Part shown: in pieces, positions 1 to 7,896 of the stretch
Numbering within the stretch: position 1 is the stretch's first letter
Layout of the letters: each line of letters opens with the position of its first letter
Program-made: the position numbers and the translations under genes
Assembly: GCA_003223645.1 (NCBI GenBank)
Contig: QHVT01000005.1
Coordinates: forward strand, 186,001-250,000
DNA: 64,000 bases
Reading direction: 5' to 3'
From: Acidobacteriota bacterium
GTDB lineage: Bacteria > Acidobacteriota > Thermoanaerobaculia > Gp7-AA8
Notes under the pieces: generated by a model
Told to the model about the DNA's origin: nothing
What the model saw: the letters and a program-made list of their open reading frames with translations, nothing else
Database searches by the model: none

Positions 1-1
1 C

Positions 2-184
2 GTCGCGCCATGGGCCTGTGTTGCGCTCGTCAAAATGAATCTGTGGGGCGTGCCGATTTACTTCGCCGGTTTCTCGCTGCTTGCAATCGTGTGCACCGCG
101 GTCGTCGCCGAGGAAGTGCGCGCACCCGCGGTCACTCTTCGTCCTTCATCGTTACAGGCTCATCCCGCCGAACATCCTTCCTGA
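2..184 (+). CDS. C-terminal fragment of a membrane protein (possible transporter), partial
   Basis: An open frame runs from the window edge to TGA at 182-184 and encodes about 60 residues. It contains a hydrophobic stretch (VPIYFAGFSLLAIVC) followed by a short charged and Pro-rich tail. This looks like the last transmembrane helix and cytoplasmic tail of a polytopic protein such as an MFS transporter. The start lies outside the window, so the family cannot be fixed. Its end overlaps the DUF5522 gene on the other strand by about 50 bases, a convergent arrangement. Confidence 0.4.
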   Translation, partial: VAPWACVALVKMNLWGVPIYFAGFSLLAIVCTAVVAEEVRAPAVTLRPSSLQAHPAEHPS

Positions 185-311
185 ATCCATACGGACAATG
201 CCGGCATCCCGACTCGCAGCAGTAGCCCCGCTCGCGAAGATACTTCTCCGTGAAGACCACGTACGGTCCTTCGCGATAGAAGTCGATGCCTTCCACAAGC
301 TGGTCATTCAT
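132..311 (-). CDS. DUF5522 family small Cys-rich protein
   Basis: This 59-residue protein starts at ATG (309-311) and ends at TGA. Its core is YVVFTEKYLRERGYCCESGC followed by RHCPYG, which is the conserved signature of the DUF5522 family: small proteins with a CC-x(3)-C-x(2)-C cluster, presumably metal binding. The function of the family is unknown to me. It is divergent from the heptose kinase gene that begins at 327 and convergent with the membrane-protein fragment. It is too short and too overlapped for many gene callers. Confidence 0.75.
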   Translation of the reverse strand: MNDQLVEGIDFYREGPYVVFTEKYLRERGYCCESGCRHCPYGFRKDVRRDEPVTMKDEE

Positions 312-326
312 CGATAGACTCGCCGC

Positions 327-1343
327 GTGTTTTCGCGCTCCCGGCTCCTGCAGCTGACGGAAGCGATGAAGGGAAAGCTGATCGTCGTCTACGGCGACAT
401 CGTAGCGGACCGCTTCATCTACGGCACCCCGAAGCGGATTTCCCGCGAGGCGCCGGTGCTGATTCTTCGCCAGTATCGCGACGATGTGCTCCTCGGCGGC
501 GCCGGCAACGCCATCAACAACATCCTCACCCTCGGCGGCCTGCCCGTTCCCGTCTCCGTCCTTGGCAATGACAACGCCGGCAACTCACTCGTCGAGCAAC
601 TGACCGCGAGCGGCATCGACTGCAGCGCGATCCTGCGCGCCGACCGCTATCACACCGCCACGAAGACGCGCATCCTCGGCGGCATGCCGCATGCGAGCCG
701 GCAGCAGATCGTCCGCTTCGACAACGAAGACGAGCTGGTGATGTCGGAAGAGGAGTCGAGTCAATTCGCGACGCTACTCCGTGAGCAGATCTCGATCTGC
801 CACGCAGCGCTCGTCAGCGACTACGGCTACGGCGTGGTGCACACGAATCTCGTCGCCACGCTCACGCAATTCGCGCACGGCAAACCGGTCACGCTCGACT
901 CGCGCTACAACCTCCTCAATTATCCCGGCGTGACCGCGGCAACGCCGAATGAAGAAGAAGCCGCGGCCGCGGCGGGAACGTCGCTCTTCAACGGCGAGGA
1001 TGAAGATCGTTTGTACGACGTCGCGGAGACGCTGCAGGAGTCGCTCGACTGCGAGTCGATTCTCATCACGCGCGGCAGCCGCGGAATGGCGTTGTTCGCG
1101 AGAGAAGGCGCGCCGCTGTTTTTGCCGGTGTACGGGACCGATCAGGTCGCGGACGTCACCGGCGCGGGCGACACGGTGATTGCGACGTTCACGCTTGCGC
1201 TCGCGGCCGGCGCGTCGTACGCCGAGGCTTCGAAGCTCGCCAACTATGGCGGCGGGATCGTCGTGATGAAGATGGGCACGGCGACGGTGTCGAACGACGA
1301 GCTCGCGCACGCGATCGAGCGCGACGAGGAGCTCGCGGAGTGA
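327..1343 (+). CDS. rfaE1: D-glycero-beta-D-manno-heptose-7-phosphate kinase
   Basis: This 338-residue PfkB/ribokinase-fold protein phosphorylates heptose 7-phosphate at C1 in the ADP-heptose pathway for the LPS inner core. The sugar-binding glycine motif LLGGAGNAINNILTLGG lies near residue 56, and the anion-hole and catalytic-base motif VTGAGDT is at 277-283. In E. coli this activity is the N-terminal half of bifunctional HldE; here it is a separate gene. The next gene (the adenylyltransferase half) overlaps it by 4 bases (GTGA), so the two are probably translationally coupled. Start chosen at GTG 327; an internal ATG at residue 14 is an alternative. Confidence 0.9.
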   Translation: MFSRSRLLQLTEAMKGKLIVVYGDIVADRFIYGTPKRISREAPVLILRQYRDDVLLGGAGNAINNILTLGGLPVPVSVLGNDNAGNSLVEQLTASGIDCSAILRADRYHTATKTRILGGMPHASRQQIVRFDNEDELVMSEEESSQFATLLREQISICHAALVSDYGYGVVHTNLVATLTQFAHGKPVTLDSRYNLLNYPGVTAATPNEEEAAAAAGTSLFNGEDEDRLYDVAETLQESLDCESILITRGSRGMALFAREGAPLFLPVYGTDQVADVTGAGDTVIATFTLALAAGASYAEASKLANYGGGIVVMKMGTATVSNDELAHAIERDEELAE

Positions 1344-1804
1344 TCCTCTCCGAAGAGGAATTGTCCGCGGCTCTCGAGCAGGAACGCAGGCAGGGAAAAA
1401 CCATCGCCTTTGCGAACGGCGTGTTCGATGTGCTGCACGTCGGACACGTGCGCTATCTGCAGGACGCATCCCGCGTTGCGGACGTGCTCGTCGTTGGCGT
1501 GAACGGCGACACCTCGGTGCGCGCGATCAAAGGCGCAGGACGGCCGGTGATGCCGGAGCGCGAGCGCGCGGAGATCGTGGACGCGATTCGCGGCGTCGCG
1601 TACGTGACGATCTTCGACGAGTCGAGTCCCGCGCGATTGCTGCAGACGCTGAAGCCCGACTTTCAGTGCAAGGGGACGGACTACACGGCGGACAGCGTGC
1701 CCGAGGCGGGCGTGGTGAAGGCGTACGGCGGGAGAGTCGTGATCGTCGGCGATCCGAAAGATCACTCCACCACCGAGATGCTGGATAGACTGCGGCGCCA
1801 GTGA
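1340..1804 (+). CDS. rfaE2: D-glycero-beta-D-manno-heptose 1-phosphate adenylyltransferase
   Basis: This 154-residue nucleotidyltransferase makes ADP-D,D-heptose from heptose 1-phosphate and ATP. The family HxGH motif appears as HVGH at residues 33-36 inside FANGVFDVLHVGHVRYL, and the second nucleotide motif is the DHSTTEML stretch near the C-terminus (the ISSTKI-type loop). Length matches stand-alone RfaE2 proteins. It starts with GTG inside the stop of the kinase gene and its own stop overlaps the next glycosyltransferase by 4 bases. The three genes form a tight LPS-core operon. Confidence 0.92.
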   Translation: MILSEEELSAALEQERRQGKTIAFANGVFDVLHVGHVRYLQDASRVADVLVVGVNGDTSVRAIKGAGRPVMPERERAEIVDAIRGVAYVTIFDESSPARLLQTLKPDFQCKGTDYTADSVPEAGVVKAYGGRVVIVGDPKDHSTTEMLDRLRRQ

Positions 1805-2724
1805 AACGAATCCTGGTCCTGCGCCTCTCCGCGCTCGGCGACGTCATCCACACCATTCCCGCCGTCGCCGCGCTGCGCGATCAAACGACTGTTCAATGGG
1901 TCGTCGAGGCGGCGTATCGCGAGCTCGTCGAGATCGTCGCCGGGGTCGAGGCGATCCCCGTGCGATTCAAGCAGTGGGGACGCTCGCCGATCACATCGCG
2001 CCACGCGATGCGCGAAGCGCTGCGCAGCATGCGCGGCGCGGAGACGTCGATCGATTTTCAGGGACTCGTAAAGTCGGCGATGTTAGGCGTGTTCGCGGGA
2101 GCGAAAGAGCGCATTGGATTCGATCGCGATGCCATTCGCGAGAGGCCGGCGTTGTTGTTCACGAATCATCGCGTTGCAGTGGACACGACGAAGCATGTGG
2201 TCGAGCAGAACATTCAACTCGCAAGTGGAGCGGCGGCCGCTTCGGCCGCCGGGTCCTCGCGAGAGGCCGGCGGCCGAGAGCGGCCGCCGCTCCACTGGGA
2301 CGAATACGCGGGCGCAGGCGAAAAAACGGACGGCATCGTCATCCTCCCCGGCGCAGGCAAGCCCAACAAGCTCTGGCCCGTCGATCGCTGGCGCGAGGTC
2401 GCGAAGCGGACGAACGCGATCATCGCTTGGGGACCGAACGAGCGCGAGCTCGCCGAAAGCATCGGCGGGCGGCTTGCGCCTCCCACCAACCTCCGCGAGC
2501 TCGCGGCATTGTTGCGAAGCGCAAAACTCGTCATAGGCGGAGACACGGGCCCGCTGCACCTCGCCGCCGCGCTCGATACGAGAGTTGTCGGCCTCTACGG
2601 TCCCACCAACTCGCACCGCAACGGCCCTTACGGTCAGCTTGATCATTGCATTCAAGAGAAATCCATGGACGCCATTTCTGTTGACGCAGTCATGAAGATG
2701 CTCGAAAAGGTGGCCGCGGAGTGA
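1801..2724 (+). CDS. Glycosyltransferase family 9 (heptosyltransferase-like)
   Basis: This 307-residue protein begins MKRILVLRLSALGDVIHTIP, the N-terminal acceptor-domain signature of WaaC/WaaF/WaaQ heptosyltransferases, and carries the C-terminal nucleotide-sugar motif GGDTGPLHLAAAL. It most likely transfers heptose from ADP-heptose onto lipid A-Kdo or the growing core. Residues about 142-165 (Ala/Ser/Gly/Arg-rich) are encoded by a copy of an interspersed palindromic repeat (2224-2296) inserted in frame between the two GT-B domains, where an added linker could be tolerated. It overlaps rfaE2 upstream and the DUF3108 gene downstream by 4 bases each. Confidence 0.85.
   Translation: MKRILVLRLSALGDVIHTIPAVAALRDQTTVQWVVEAAYRELVEIVAGVEAIPVRFKQWGRSPITSRHAMREALRSMRGAETSIDFQGLVKSAMLGVFAGAKERIGFDRDAIRERPALLFTNHRVAVDTTKHVVEQNIQLASGAAAASAAGSSREAGGRERPPLHWDEYAGAGEKTDGIVILPGAGKPNKLWPVDRWREVAKRTNAIIAWGPNERELAESIGGRLAPPTNLRELAALLRSAKLVIGGDTGPLHLAAALDTRVVGLYGPTNSHRNGPYGQLDHCIQEKSMDAISVDAVMKMLEKVAAE
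2224..2296. repeat. Palindromic repeat PR1, copy in the glycosyltransferase gene
   Basis: The left arm AGTGGAGCGGCGGCCGC and right arm GCGGCCGCCGCTCCACT are perfect reverse complements around a GC-rich core. The same arms occur at 33631-33710 and 41585-41669, and one arm occurs at 36040-36070. Here it lies wholly inside a coding frame and adds about 24 residues. Confidence 0.9.
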
Positions 2725-3461
2725 GCTTGCTCCTCGCCGCCATTTTCGCGGCGTCGTCGTTCGTAGCAGCAAGCCCCGTCGTCGGACAGTTCAACGCCGG
2801 CGAGACGCTCGACTACAACGTCGCCTGGCTGCGCATCACCGGCGGCACGGCGCGCATGACCATCGCGCCCGTCGACGACGCGCGCTATCGCATCACCTCG
2901 GTCGCGAAATCGTCGAGCGGCTTCTCGCGCATCTTCAGCGTCCACGATGCCATCGAGACCATCGTCTCGCGCGCCGACTTCTCCACGCTCAAGTACACGA
3001 AGCGCCTCAATGAAGAAGGCGACCAGATGGTTGAGGTCACGACGGTCGCGGACGGCGTCGCCACGCGCGTGCGCAAGAAGGTCAAGAAGACGCCGGTGCC
3101 GCATCCCGTCTTCGATCCGATCTCCGTCATCTTTCTCTTGCGCACGATGGATCTCACCGTCGGCCGGACGCACGAGATGACGCTCATCGCGGACGGCAAG
3201 GTCTACAGCGTCCACGCGCGCATCCTGCGACGCGAGACCATCACCACGCCTGCCGGAAAATTTGCGACCGTCGTCGTCGAGCCGCGCATGGAGAGCGGCG
3301 GCAAAGAGCGCGAGGAAAAACTGAACGTCTGGTACACCGAAGACCCGCGGCATCTGCCGGTCCGCGTGCGCACGGACGTCAAATTCGGCAGCGTCACCGC
3401 CAACCTTCGCGCCATGTCGCCGGGCGTCACCTCGATCGACCCGCCGCTCCTCAACAAGTGA
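2721..3461 (+). CDS. DUF3108 domain exported protein
   Basis: This 246-residue protein starts at GTG overlapping the glycosyltransferase stop. Residues 1-20 form a signal peptide (SLLLAAIFAASSFVAASPVV). The mature part begins with FNAGETLDYNVAWLRITGGT, typical of the DUF3108 family of periplasmic, mostly beta-strand proteins, and ends with a segment (LNVWYTEDPRHLPVRV) that is conserved in that family. DUF3108 genes often sit beside envelope biogenesis genes; the position at the end of an LPS-core operon agrees. Its molecular role is not known. Confidence 0.8.
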   Translation: MSLLLAAIFAASSFVAASPVVGQFNAGETLDYNVAWLRITGGTARMTIAPVDDARYRITSVAKSSSGFSRIFSVHDAIETIVSRADFSTLKYTKRLNEEGDQMVEVTTVADGVATRVRKKVKKTPVPHPVFDPISVIFLLRTMDLTVGRTHEMTLIADGKVYSVHARILRRETITTPAGKFATVVVEPRMESGGKEREEKLNVWYTEDPRHLPVRVRTDVKFGSVTANLRAMSPGVTSIDPPLLNK

Positions 3462-3552
3462 TTCCCGTCACGCACGCGTAAATAAGTCGCAATTCGCCTG
3501 TGTTACGGGGGTGCTAAACTCGCTCGGTCGCGGCCAGACTGCCAAATTACCT

Positions 3553-5268
3553 ATGAGTGTTCGTCTCGGTGAGTTGCTCATCAAAGCCAATCTGATCTCT
3601 CAGGATCAGCTCAAAGAAGCGCTTCGCGTCCAGAAAGAAACCTCCGGCAAGCTCGGCGAGACGCTGATCAAGCTCGGCTACGTCTCGGAAGAAGACATCA
3701 CCGAGTGTCTCAGCCAGCAGTTCGGCGTCCCCTCGATCAATCTCCAGCACTTCGAGATCGATCCCGCCGTCATCAAGCTGATCTCCGGCGACGTCGCGCG
3801 CAAATACAACATCCTTCCCGTCAACAAGACCGGCGCCACGATCACCATCGCCATGGCCGATCCGACGAACGTCTTCGCCATGGACGACATCAAGTTCATG
3901 ACCGGCTACAACGTCGAGCCGGTCGTCGCCTCGGAGCTCGGGATCAAGTCGGCCATCGACAGCTACTACGGCACGACGTCCTCGCTCGAGCTGAAGAAGG
4001 TCATGGAAGACCTTCAGCAGGCCGAGACGGCCGACCTCGAAGTCCTCGAAGAAGAAGAGGAGATGGACGTCGGCGCGCTGGCCGACTCCGCGGAAGAAGC
4101 GCCGGTCGTGAAGTTGTGCAACCTGATCCTCACCGACGCGATCAAGCGCGGCGCATCCGACATTCACGTCGAGCCGTACGAGAAGGAGTACCGCGTCCGC
4201 TTCCGCATCGACGGAATCCTCTACGAGATCATGAACCCGCCGTTGAAACTGAAAGACGCGATGACCTCGCGTATGAAGATTCTGGCGAAGCTCGACATCG
4301 CGGAGAAGCGTCTCCCGCAGGACGGCCGCATCAAGCTGAAGATCAAGCTCGAAGAACGAAACAAAGAGCTGGACTTCCGCGTGTCAACGCTGCCGACGCT
4401 GTTCGGCGAGAAGATCGTCCTCCGGCTTCTCGACAAAGACAATCTCAAGCTCGACATGACCAAACTCGGATTCGAGCCGGAGTCGCTGCAACGTTTCGAA
4501 GAGGCGATCTTCAAACCGTGGGGCATGGTGCTGGTCACGGGACCGACCGGCTCCGGAAAAACGAACACGCTCTACTCCGCGCTGTCGAAGGTGAATTCGC
4601 CGGAAGTGAACATCATGACCGCCGAAGACCCGGTCGAGTTCAACCTGCCGGGCGTGAATCAGGTACAGATGAAGGAGGGCATCGGCCTCAACTTCGCGGC
4701 GACGCTGCGCTCCTTCCTGCGCCAGGACCCGAACATCATTCTCGTCGGAGAGATCCGCGACTTCGAGACCGCGGAGATCGCGATCAAGGCTGCGCTGACG
4801 GGACACCTCGTGCTGTCGACGCTCCACACGAACGACGCGCCGTCGACGATCAACCGCCTCATGAACATGGGTATCGAGCCGTTCCTCGTCGCGACGGCGA
4901 CGCAGCTCATCGCCGCGCAGCGGCTCGCGCGCCGGATCTGTTCGCTCTGCAAGGAGGCGGTCGAAGTTCCGCAACAGGCGCTGATCAACCTCGGCTACAA
5001 GAAAGAAGAAGTCGGCAGCTTCACGGTTTACAAGGGACGCGGCTGCGAGAAGTGCAACAACACCGGCTACAAGGGACGCGTCGCGCTGATCGAGGTCATG
5101 GTGATCGACGACGACATCCGCGATCTCATCCTTTCCGGCGGCACCGCGATCGACATCAAACGCAAGGCGATGGAAAACGGCATGATCACATTGCGCCGTT
5201 CCGGTCTGGTTAAAATCAAAGAAGGCATGTGCACGATCGACGAAGTTGTTCGGGAGACAGTGCTTTGA
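3553..5268 (+). CDS. pilB: Type IV pilus assembly ATPase PilB
   Basis: The PilB/GspE extension motor drives type IV pilus polymerisation at the inner membrane. From ATG 3553 the protein is 571 residues; a GTG at 3511 would add 14 unlikely residues. It has an N-terminal MshEN/GspE-N domain (SVRLGELLIKANLISQDQL), the secretion-ATPase Walker A GPTGSGKTNTLYS, Asp and His boxes (LVGEIRDFETAEIA, GHLVLSTLHTND), and a tetracysteine zinc site made of RRICSLCKE and GCEKCNNTGYKGR. It is followed by pilT, pilC and pilS on the same strand, the usual motor-platform order. Confidence 0.95.
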   Translation: MSVRLGELLIKANLISQDQLKEALRVQKETSGKLGETLIKLGYVSEEDITECLSQQFGVPSINLQHFEIDPAVIKLISGDVARKYNILPVNKTGATITIAMADPTNVFAMDDIKFMTGYNVEPVVASELGIKSAIDSYYGTTSSLELKKVMEDLQQAETADLEVLEEEEEMDVGALADSAEEAPVVKLCNLILTDAIKRGASDIHVEPYEKEYRVRFRIDGILYEIMNPPLKLKDAMTSRMKILAKLDIAEKRLPQDGRIKLKIKLEERNKELDFRVSTLPTLFGEKIVLRLLDKDNLKLDMTKLGFEPESLQRFEEAIFKPWGMVLVTGPTGSGKTNTLYSALSKVNSPEVNIMTAEDPVEFNLPGVNQVQMKEGIGLNFAATLRSFLRQDPNIILVGEIRDFETAEIAIKAALTGHLVLSTLHTNDAPSTINRLMNMGIEPFLVATATQLIAAQRLARRICSLCKEAVEVPQQALINLGYKKEEVGSFTVYKGRGCEKCNNTGYKGRVALIEVMVIDDDIRDLILSGGTAIDIKRKAMENGMITLRRSGLVKIKEGMCTIDEVVRETVL

Positions 5269-5272
5269 GATC

Positions 5273-5338
5273 GATGGCAGATGGCGGATGGCGGATGGCA
5301 TTGGTTTTTGCCATCTGCCATCCGCCATCCGCCATCCG
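5273..5338. repeat. Palindromic repeat PR2 between pilB and pilT
   Basis: The word GATGGCAGATGGCGGATGG is iterated and then answered by its reverse complement (CCATCTGCCATCCGCCATCC) around a GGTTTTTG centre. It could fold as a long hairpin in mRNA between pilB and pilT. Related copies are at 32591-32714 and 44578-44664. Confidence 0.9.
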
Positions 5339-5347
5339 GAGAAATGA

Positions 5348-6478
5348 ATGGCCGTTACCCTTCATCAACTGTTGAAGACCATGGTCGAGCGCGGCGGCTC
5401 CGATCTTCACATCACCACCAACTCGCCGCCGCAGATCCGCATCGACGGCAAGCTCGTGCCGCTGGACATGCCGCCGCTCGCCGCGCCGGAGACGAAGCAG
5501 CTCGCCTACTCCGTGCTCACCGACGCGCAGAAACATCGCTTCGAGGAGGATCTCGAGCTCGACCTCTCGTTCGGCATCAAGGGACTCGCGCGCTTCCGCG
5601 CGAACATCTTCAACCAGCGCGGCGCGACCGCCGCGGTGTACCGGCAGATTCCGTACGAGATTCTCGGATTCAAAGAGCTCGGACTGCCACCTGTCGTCGA
5701 AGAGATCTGCAACAAGCCGCGAGGACTCGTGCTCGTCACCGGTCCGACGGGGTCCGGCAAGTCGACGACACTCGCGGCGATGATCGACAAGATCAATCGC
5801 GAGCGCCACGAGCACATCATCACGATCGAAGATCCGGTCGAGTTCCTCCACGCACACAAGAACTGCATCGTCAATCAGCGCGAGCTGCACGCCGACACGC
5901 ATTCGTTCAGCAACTCGCTCAAGTCCGCGCTGCGCCAGGATCCCGACGTCGTGCTGATCGGCGAGATGCGCGACCTCGAGACCATCGAGTCCGCGCTGCG
6001 CATCGCCGAGACCGGCCACCTCACGTTCGGCACGCTGCACACGAACTCCGCCGCGCAGACCATCAACCGCATCGTCGACGTCTTTCCCGCGCACCAGCAG
6101 CCGCAGATCCGCGCGCAGCTGTCGTTCGTGCTCGAGGGAATCCTCTGTCAGGCTCTGCTTCAGAAAGCGAACGGCAAGGGCCGCGTGATGGCGATGGAGA
6201 TCCTCGTTCCCAACGCCGCGATCCGCAATCTCATCCGCGAAGACAAGGTCCACCAGATCTATTCGATGATGCAGACGGGGCAGGCGAAGTACGGAATGCA
6301 GACTTTCAATCAGTCGTTGGCGACGCTGTACTTCAAGAAACTGATCACCCTGCAGACCGCGCTGTCGCGGTCGTCGAATCCCGACGAATTGCAGGAGATG
6401 ATTTCCCGCGGCGCGGGCTCACTCTTCCAGCAGGGATCACCTGCTGCGGCGAGCGGCGCGCGGTCGAGGGCGTCGTAG
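5348..6478 (+). CDS. pilT: Type IV pilus retraction ATPase PilT
   Basis: This 376-residue hexameric ATPase depolymerises the pilus and powers twitching. It shows the PilT N-terminal PAS-like region (TMVERGGSDLHITTNSPPQ), Walker A GPTGSGKSTTLAAMID, Asp box GEMRDLETIESAL, His box GHLTFGTLHTNSA and the diagnostic C-terminal AIRNLIRE motif. ATG 5348 is used, with GGAGA just upstream at the end of the PR2 repeat. A second ATG four bases earlier is out of frame. The C-terminal tail after residue 350 is Gly/Ala/Ser-rich and probably disordered. Confidence 0.95.
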   Translation: MAVTLHQLLKTMVERGGSDLHITTNSPPQIRIDGKLVPLDMPPLAAPETKQLAYSVLTDAQKHRFEEDLELDLSFGIKGLARFRANIFNQRGATAAVYRQIPYEILGFKELGLPPVVEEICNKPRGLVLVTGPTGSGKSTTLAAMIDKINRERHEHIITIEDPVEFLHAHKNCIVNQRELHADTHSFSNSLKSALRQDPDVVLIGEMRDLETIESALRIAETGHLTFGTLHTNSAAQTINRIVDVFPAHQQPQIRAQLSFVLEGILCQALLQKANGKGRVMAMEILVPNAAIRNLIREDKVHQIYSMMQTGQAKYGMQTFNQSLATLYFKKLITLQTALSRSSNPDELQEMISRGAGSLFQQGSPAAASGARSRAS

Positions 6479-6485
6479 AACAGAC

Positions 6486-6557
6486 GTGCTGCGTGCTAAG
6501 TGCTGCGTGCTGAGTTCAAGGCATTTCGCAGCACCCAGCACCCAGCACACAGCACCG
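6486..6557. repeat. Palindromic repeat PR3 between pilT and pilC
   Basis: Iterated GTGCTGCGTGCT-type words are followed by their reverse complement (GCAGCACCCAGCACCC). The same family recurs at 7786-7896, on the other side of pilC. Confidence 0.88.
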
Positions 6558-6578
6558 GGCGGTGGGTAGGAGGACATC

Positions 6579-7781
6579 ATGCCGACATTCGAATGGAAGG
6601 GAACAGCCCGTAACGGCCAGACGCAGACCGGCGTTTTGGTGGCGGACACGAAGGACGCCGTCATCACCACGATGCGGCGGCAGCAGATCGTCGTCACGGC
6701 GGTCAAGGAGAAGGGCAAAGAGATCGCGCTGCCGAAGTTCGGCGGACGCGTGCCGCCGCAGTCGATCGCGGTCTTTACCCGCCAGTTCTCGGTGATGATC
6801 GACGCCGGCCTCCCGCTCGTGCAGTGCCTGGAGATCCTCGGCAATCAGCAGGAGAACAAGATCTTCAAGCGGACGCTGATCCAGATCCGCCAGGACGTCG
6901 AAGCGGGCTCGAACCTCGCCGACGCGATGCGCAAGCATCCCAAGATCTTCAACGATCTCTACACGAACATGGTCGCCGCCGGTGAGGCGGGCGGTATTCT
7001 CGACACGATTCTGCAGCGCCTCGCGACGTACATCGAAAAGGCGGTCAAGCTCAACGCGCAGGTCAAGGCGGCGATGATCTATCCCGTCGCCGTCATCAGC
7101 ATCGCCGTCATCGTCGTGGCGATCATTCTCTGGAAAGTCATTCCCGTTTTCGCTTCGCTGTTCCAAAGCCTCGGCGCCGAGCTCCCGCTGCCGACGAAAG
7201 TCGTCATCGCGCTGTCGAACTTCATCGCCGACTTCTGGTGGCTGATCGGCATCCTCATCGCCGGCGGCACCTACGCGACGCGACGCTATTACGGGACCTA
7301 CAAAGGCAAACGCGTCATCGACAAGATCCTGTTGAAGTCGCCGGTGCTCGGCCTGCTGCTGCGTAAGATCGCGGTCGCGCGCTTCTGCCGAACACTGGCG
7401 ACGCTGACGTCGTCCGGCGTTCCGATTCTCGACGGCCTGCAGATCACCGCGCGCACCGCCGGCAACTCGATCGTGGAAGACGCGATCATGGCCACGCGCA
7501 AGTCGGTCGAAGAGGGCAAGACCATCAGCGAGCCGCTCGGCGACACGGAAGTGTTCCCGGCGATGGTCGTGCAGATGATCGCCGTCGGCGAACAGACCGG
7601 CGCGCTCGACACGATGCTCACGAAGATCGCGGACTTCTACGAAGACGAAGTCGACATCGCGGTCGCGGGCCTCATGAAACTGCTCGAGCCGCTGCTCATC
7701 GCGTTCCTCGGCGTCGCCATCGGCGGCATCGTCATCGCGATGTACATGCCGATGTTCTCGCTCATCGGACAGATCGGTTAG
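6579..7781 (+). CDS. pilC: Type IV pilus inner-membrane platform protein PilC
   Basis: This 400-residue GspF-fold protein is the polytopic platform on which PilB and PilT act. It contains two T2SSF domains (roughly 70-195 and 275-395), with the signature FTRQFSVMIDAGLPLVQCLE in the first and FCRTLATLTSSGVPILDGL in the second, and hydrophobic segments near 170-190, 215-235 and the C-terminus. A strong ribosome binding site (GGAGGA, 6568-6573) precedes ATG 6579. PR3 palindromes flank the gene on both sides. Confidence 0.95.
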   Translation: MPTFEWKGTARNGQTQTGVLVADTKDAVITTMRRQQIVVTAVKEKGKEIALPKFGGRVPPQSIAVFTRQFSVMIDAGLPLVQCLEILGNQQENKIFKRTLIQIRQDVEAGSNLADAMRKHPKIFNDLYTNMVAAGEAGGILDTILQRLATYIEKAVKLNAQVKAAMIYPVAVISIAVIVVAIILWKVIPVFASLFQSLGAELPLPTKVVIALSNFIADFWWLIGILIAGGTYATRRYYGTYKGKRVIDKILLKSPVLGLLLRKIAVARFCRTLATLTSSGVPILDGLQITARTAGNSIVEDAIMATRKSVEEGKTISEPLGDTEVFPAMVVQMIAVGEQTGALDTMLTKIADFYEDEVDIAVAGLMKLLEPLLIAFLGVAIGGIVIAMYMPMFSLIGQIG

Positions 7782-7785
7782 AACT

Positions 7786-7896
7786 GTGCTGGGTACATGG
7801 TGCTGGGTACATGGTGCTGGGTGCTGAGTTAGAAGCTCGGCAATCCAGCACCCAGCACCCGGCACGCAGCACCCAGCACCCAGCACCCAGCACCCG
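7786..7896. repeat. Palindromic repeat PR3 between pilC and pilS
   Basis: The arms are GTGCTGGGTACATGGTGCTGG and many CAGCACC/CAGCACCC units, ending directly at the pilS ATG. This is the longer of the two PR3 copies and shows clear unit-number expansion in its right arm. Confidence 0.88.

Noticed and set aside
3705-5213. Long plus-strand frame inside pilB
   Set aside because: Arg/His-rich out-of-frame translation of the pilB gene, whose ATPase motifs are all in the other frame.
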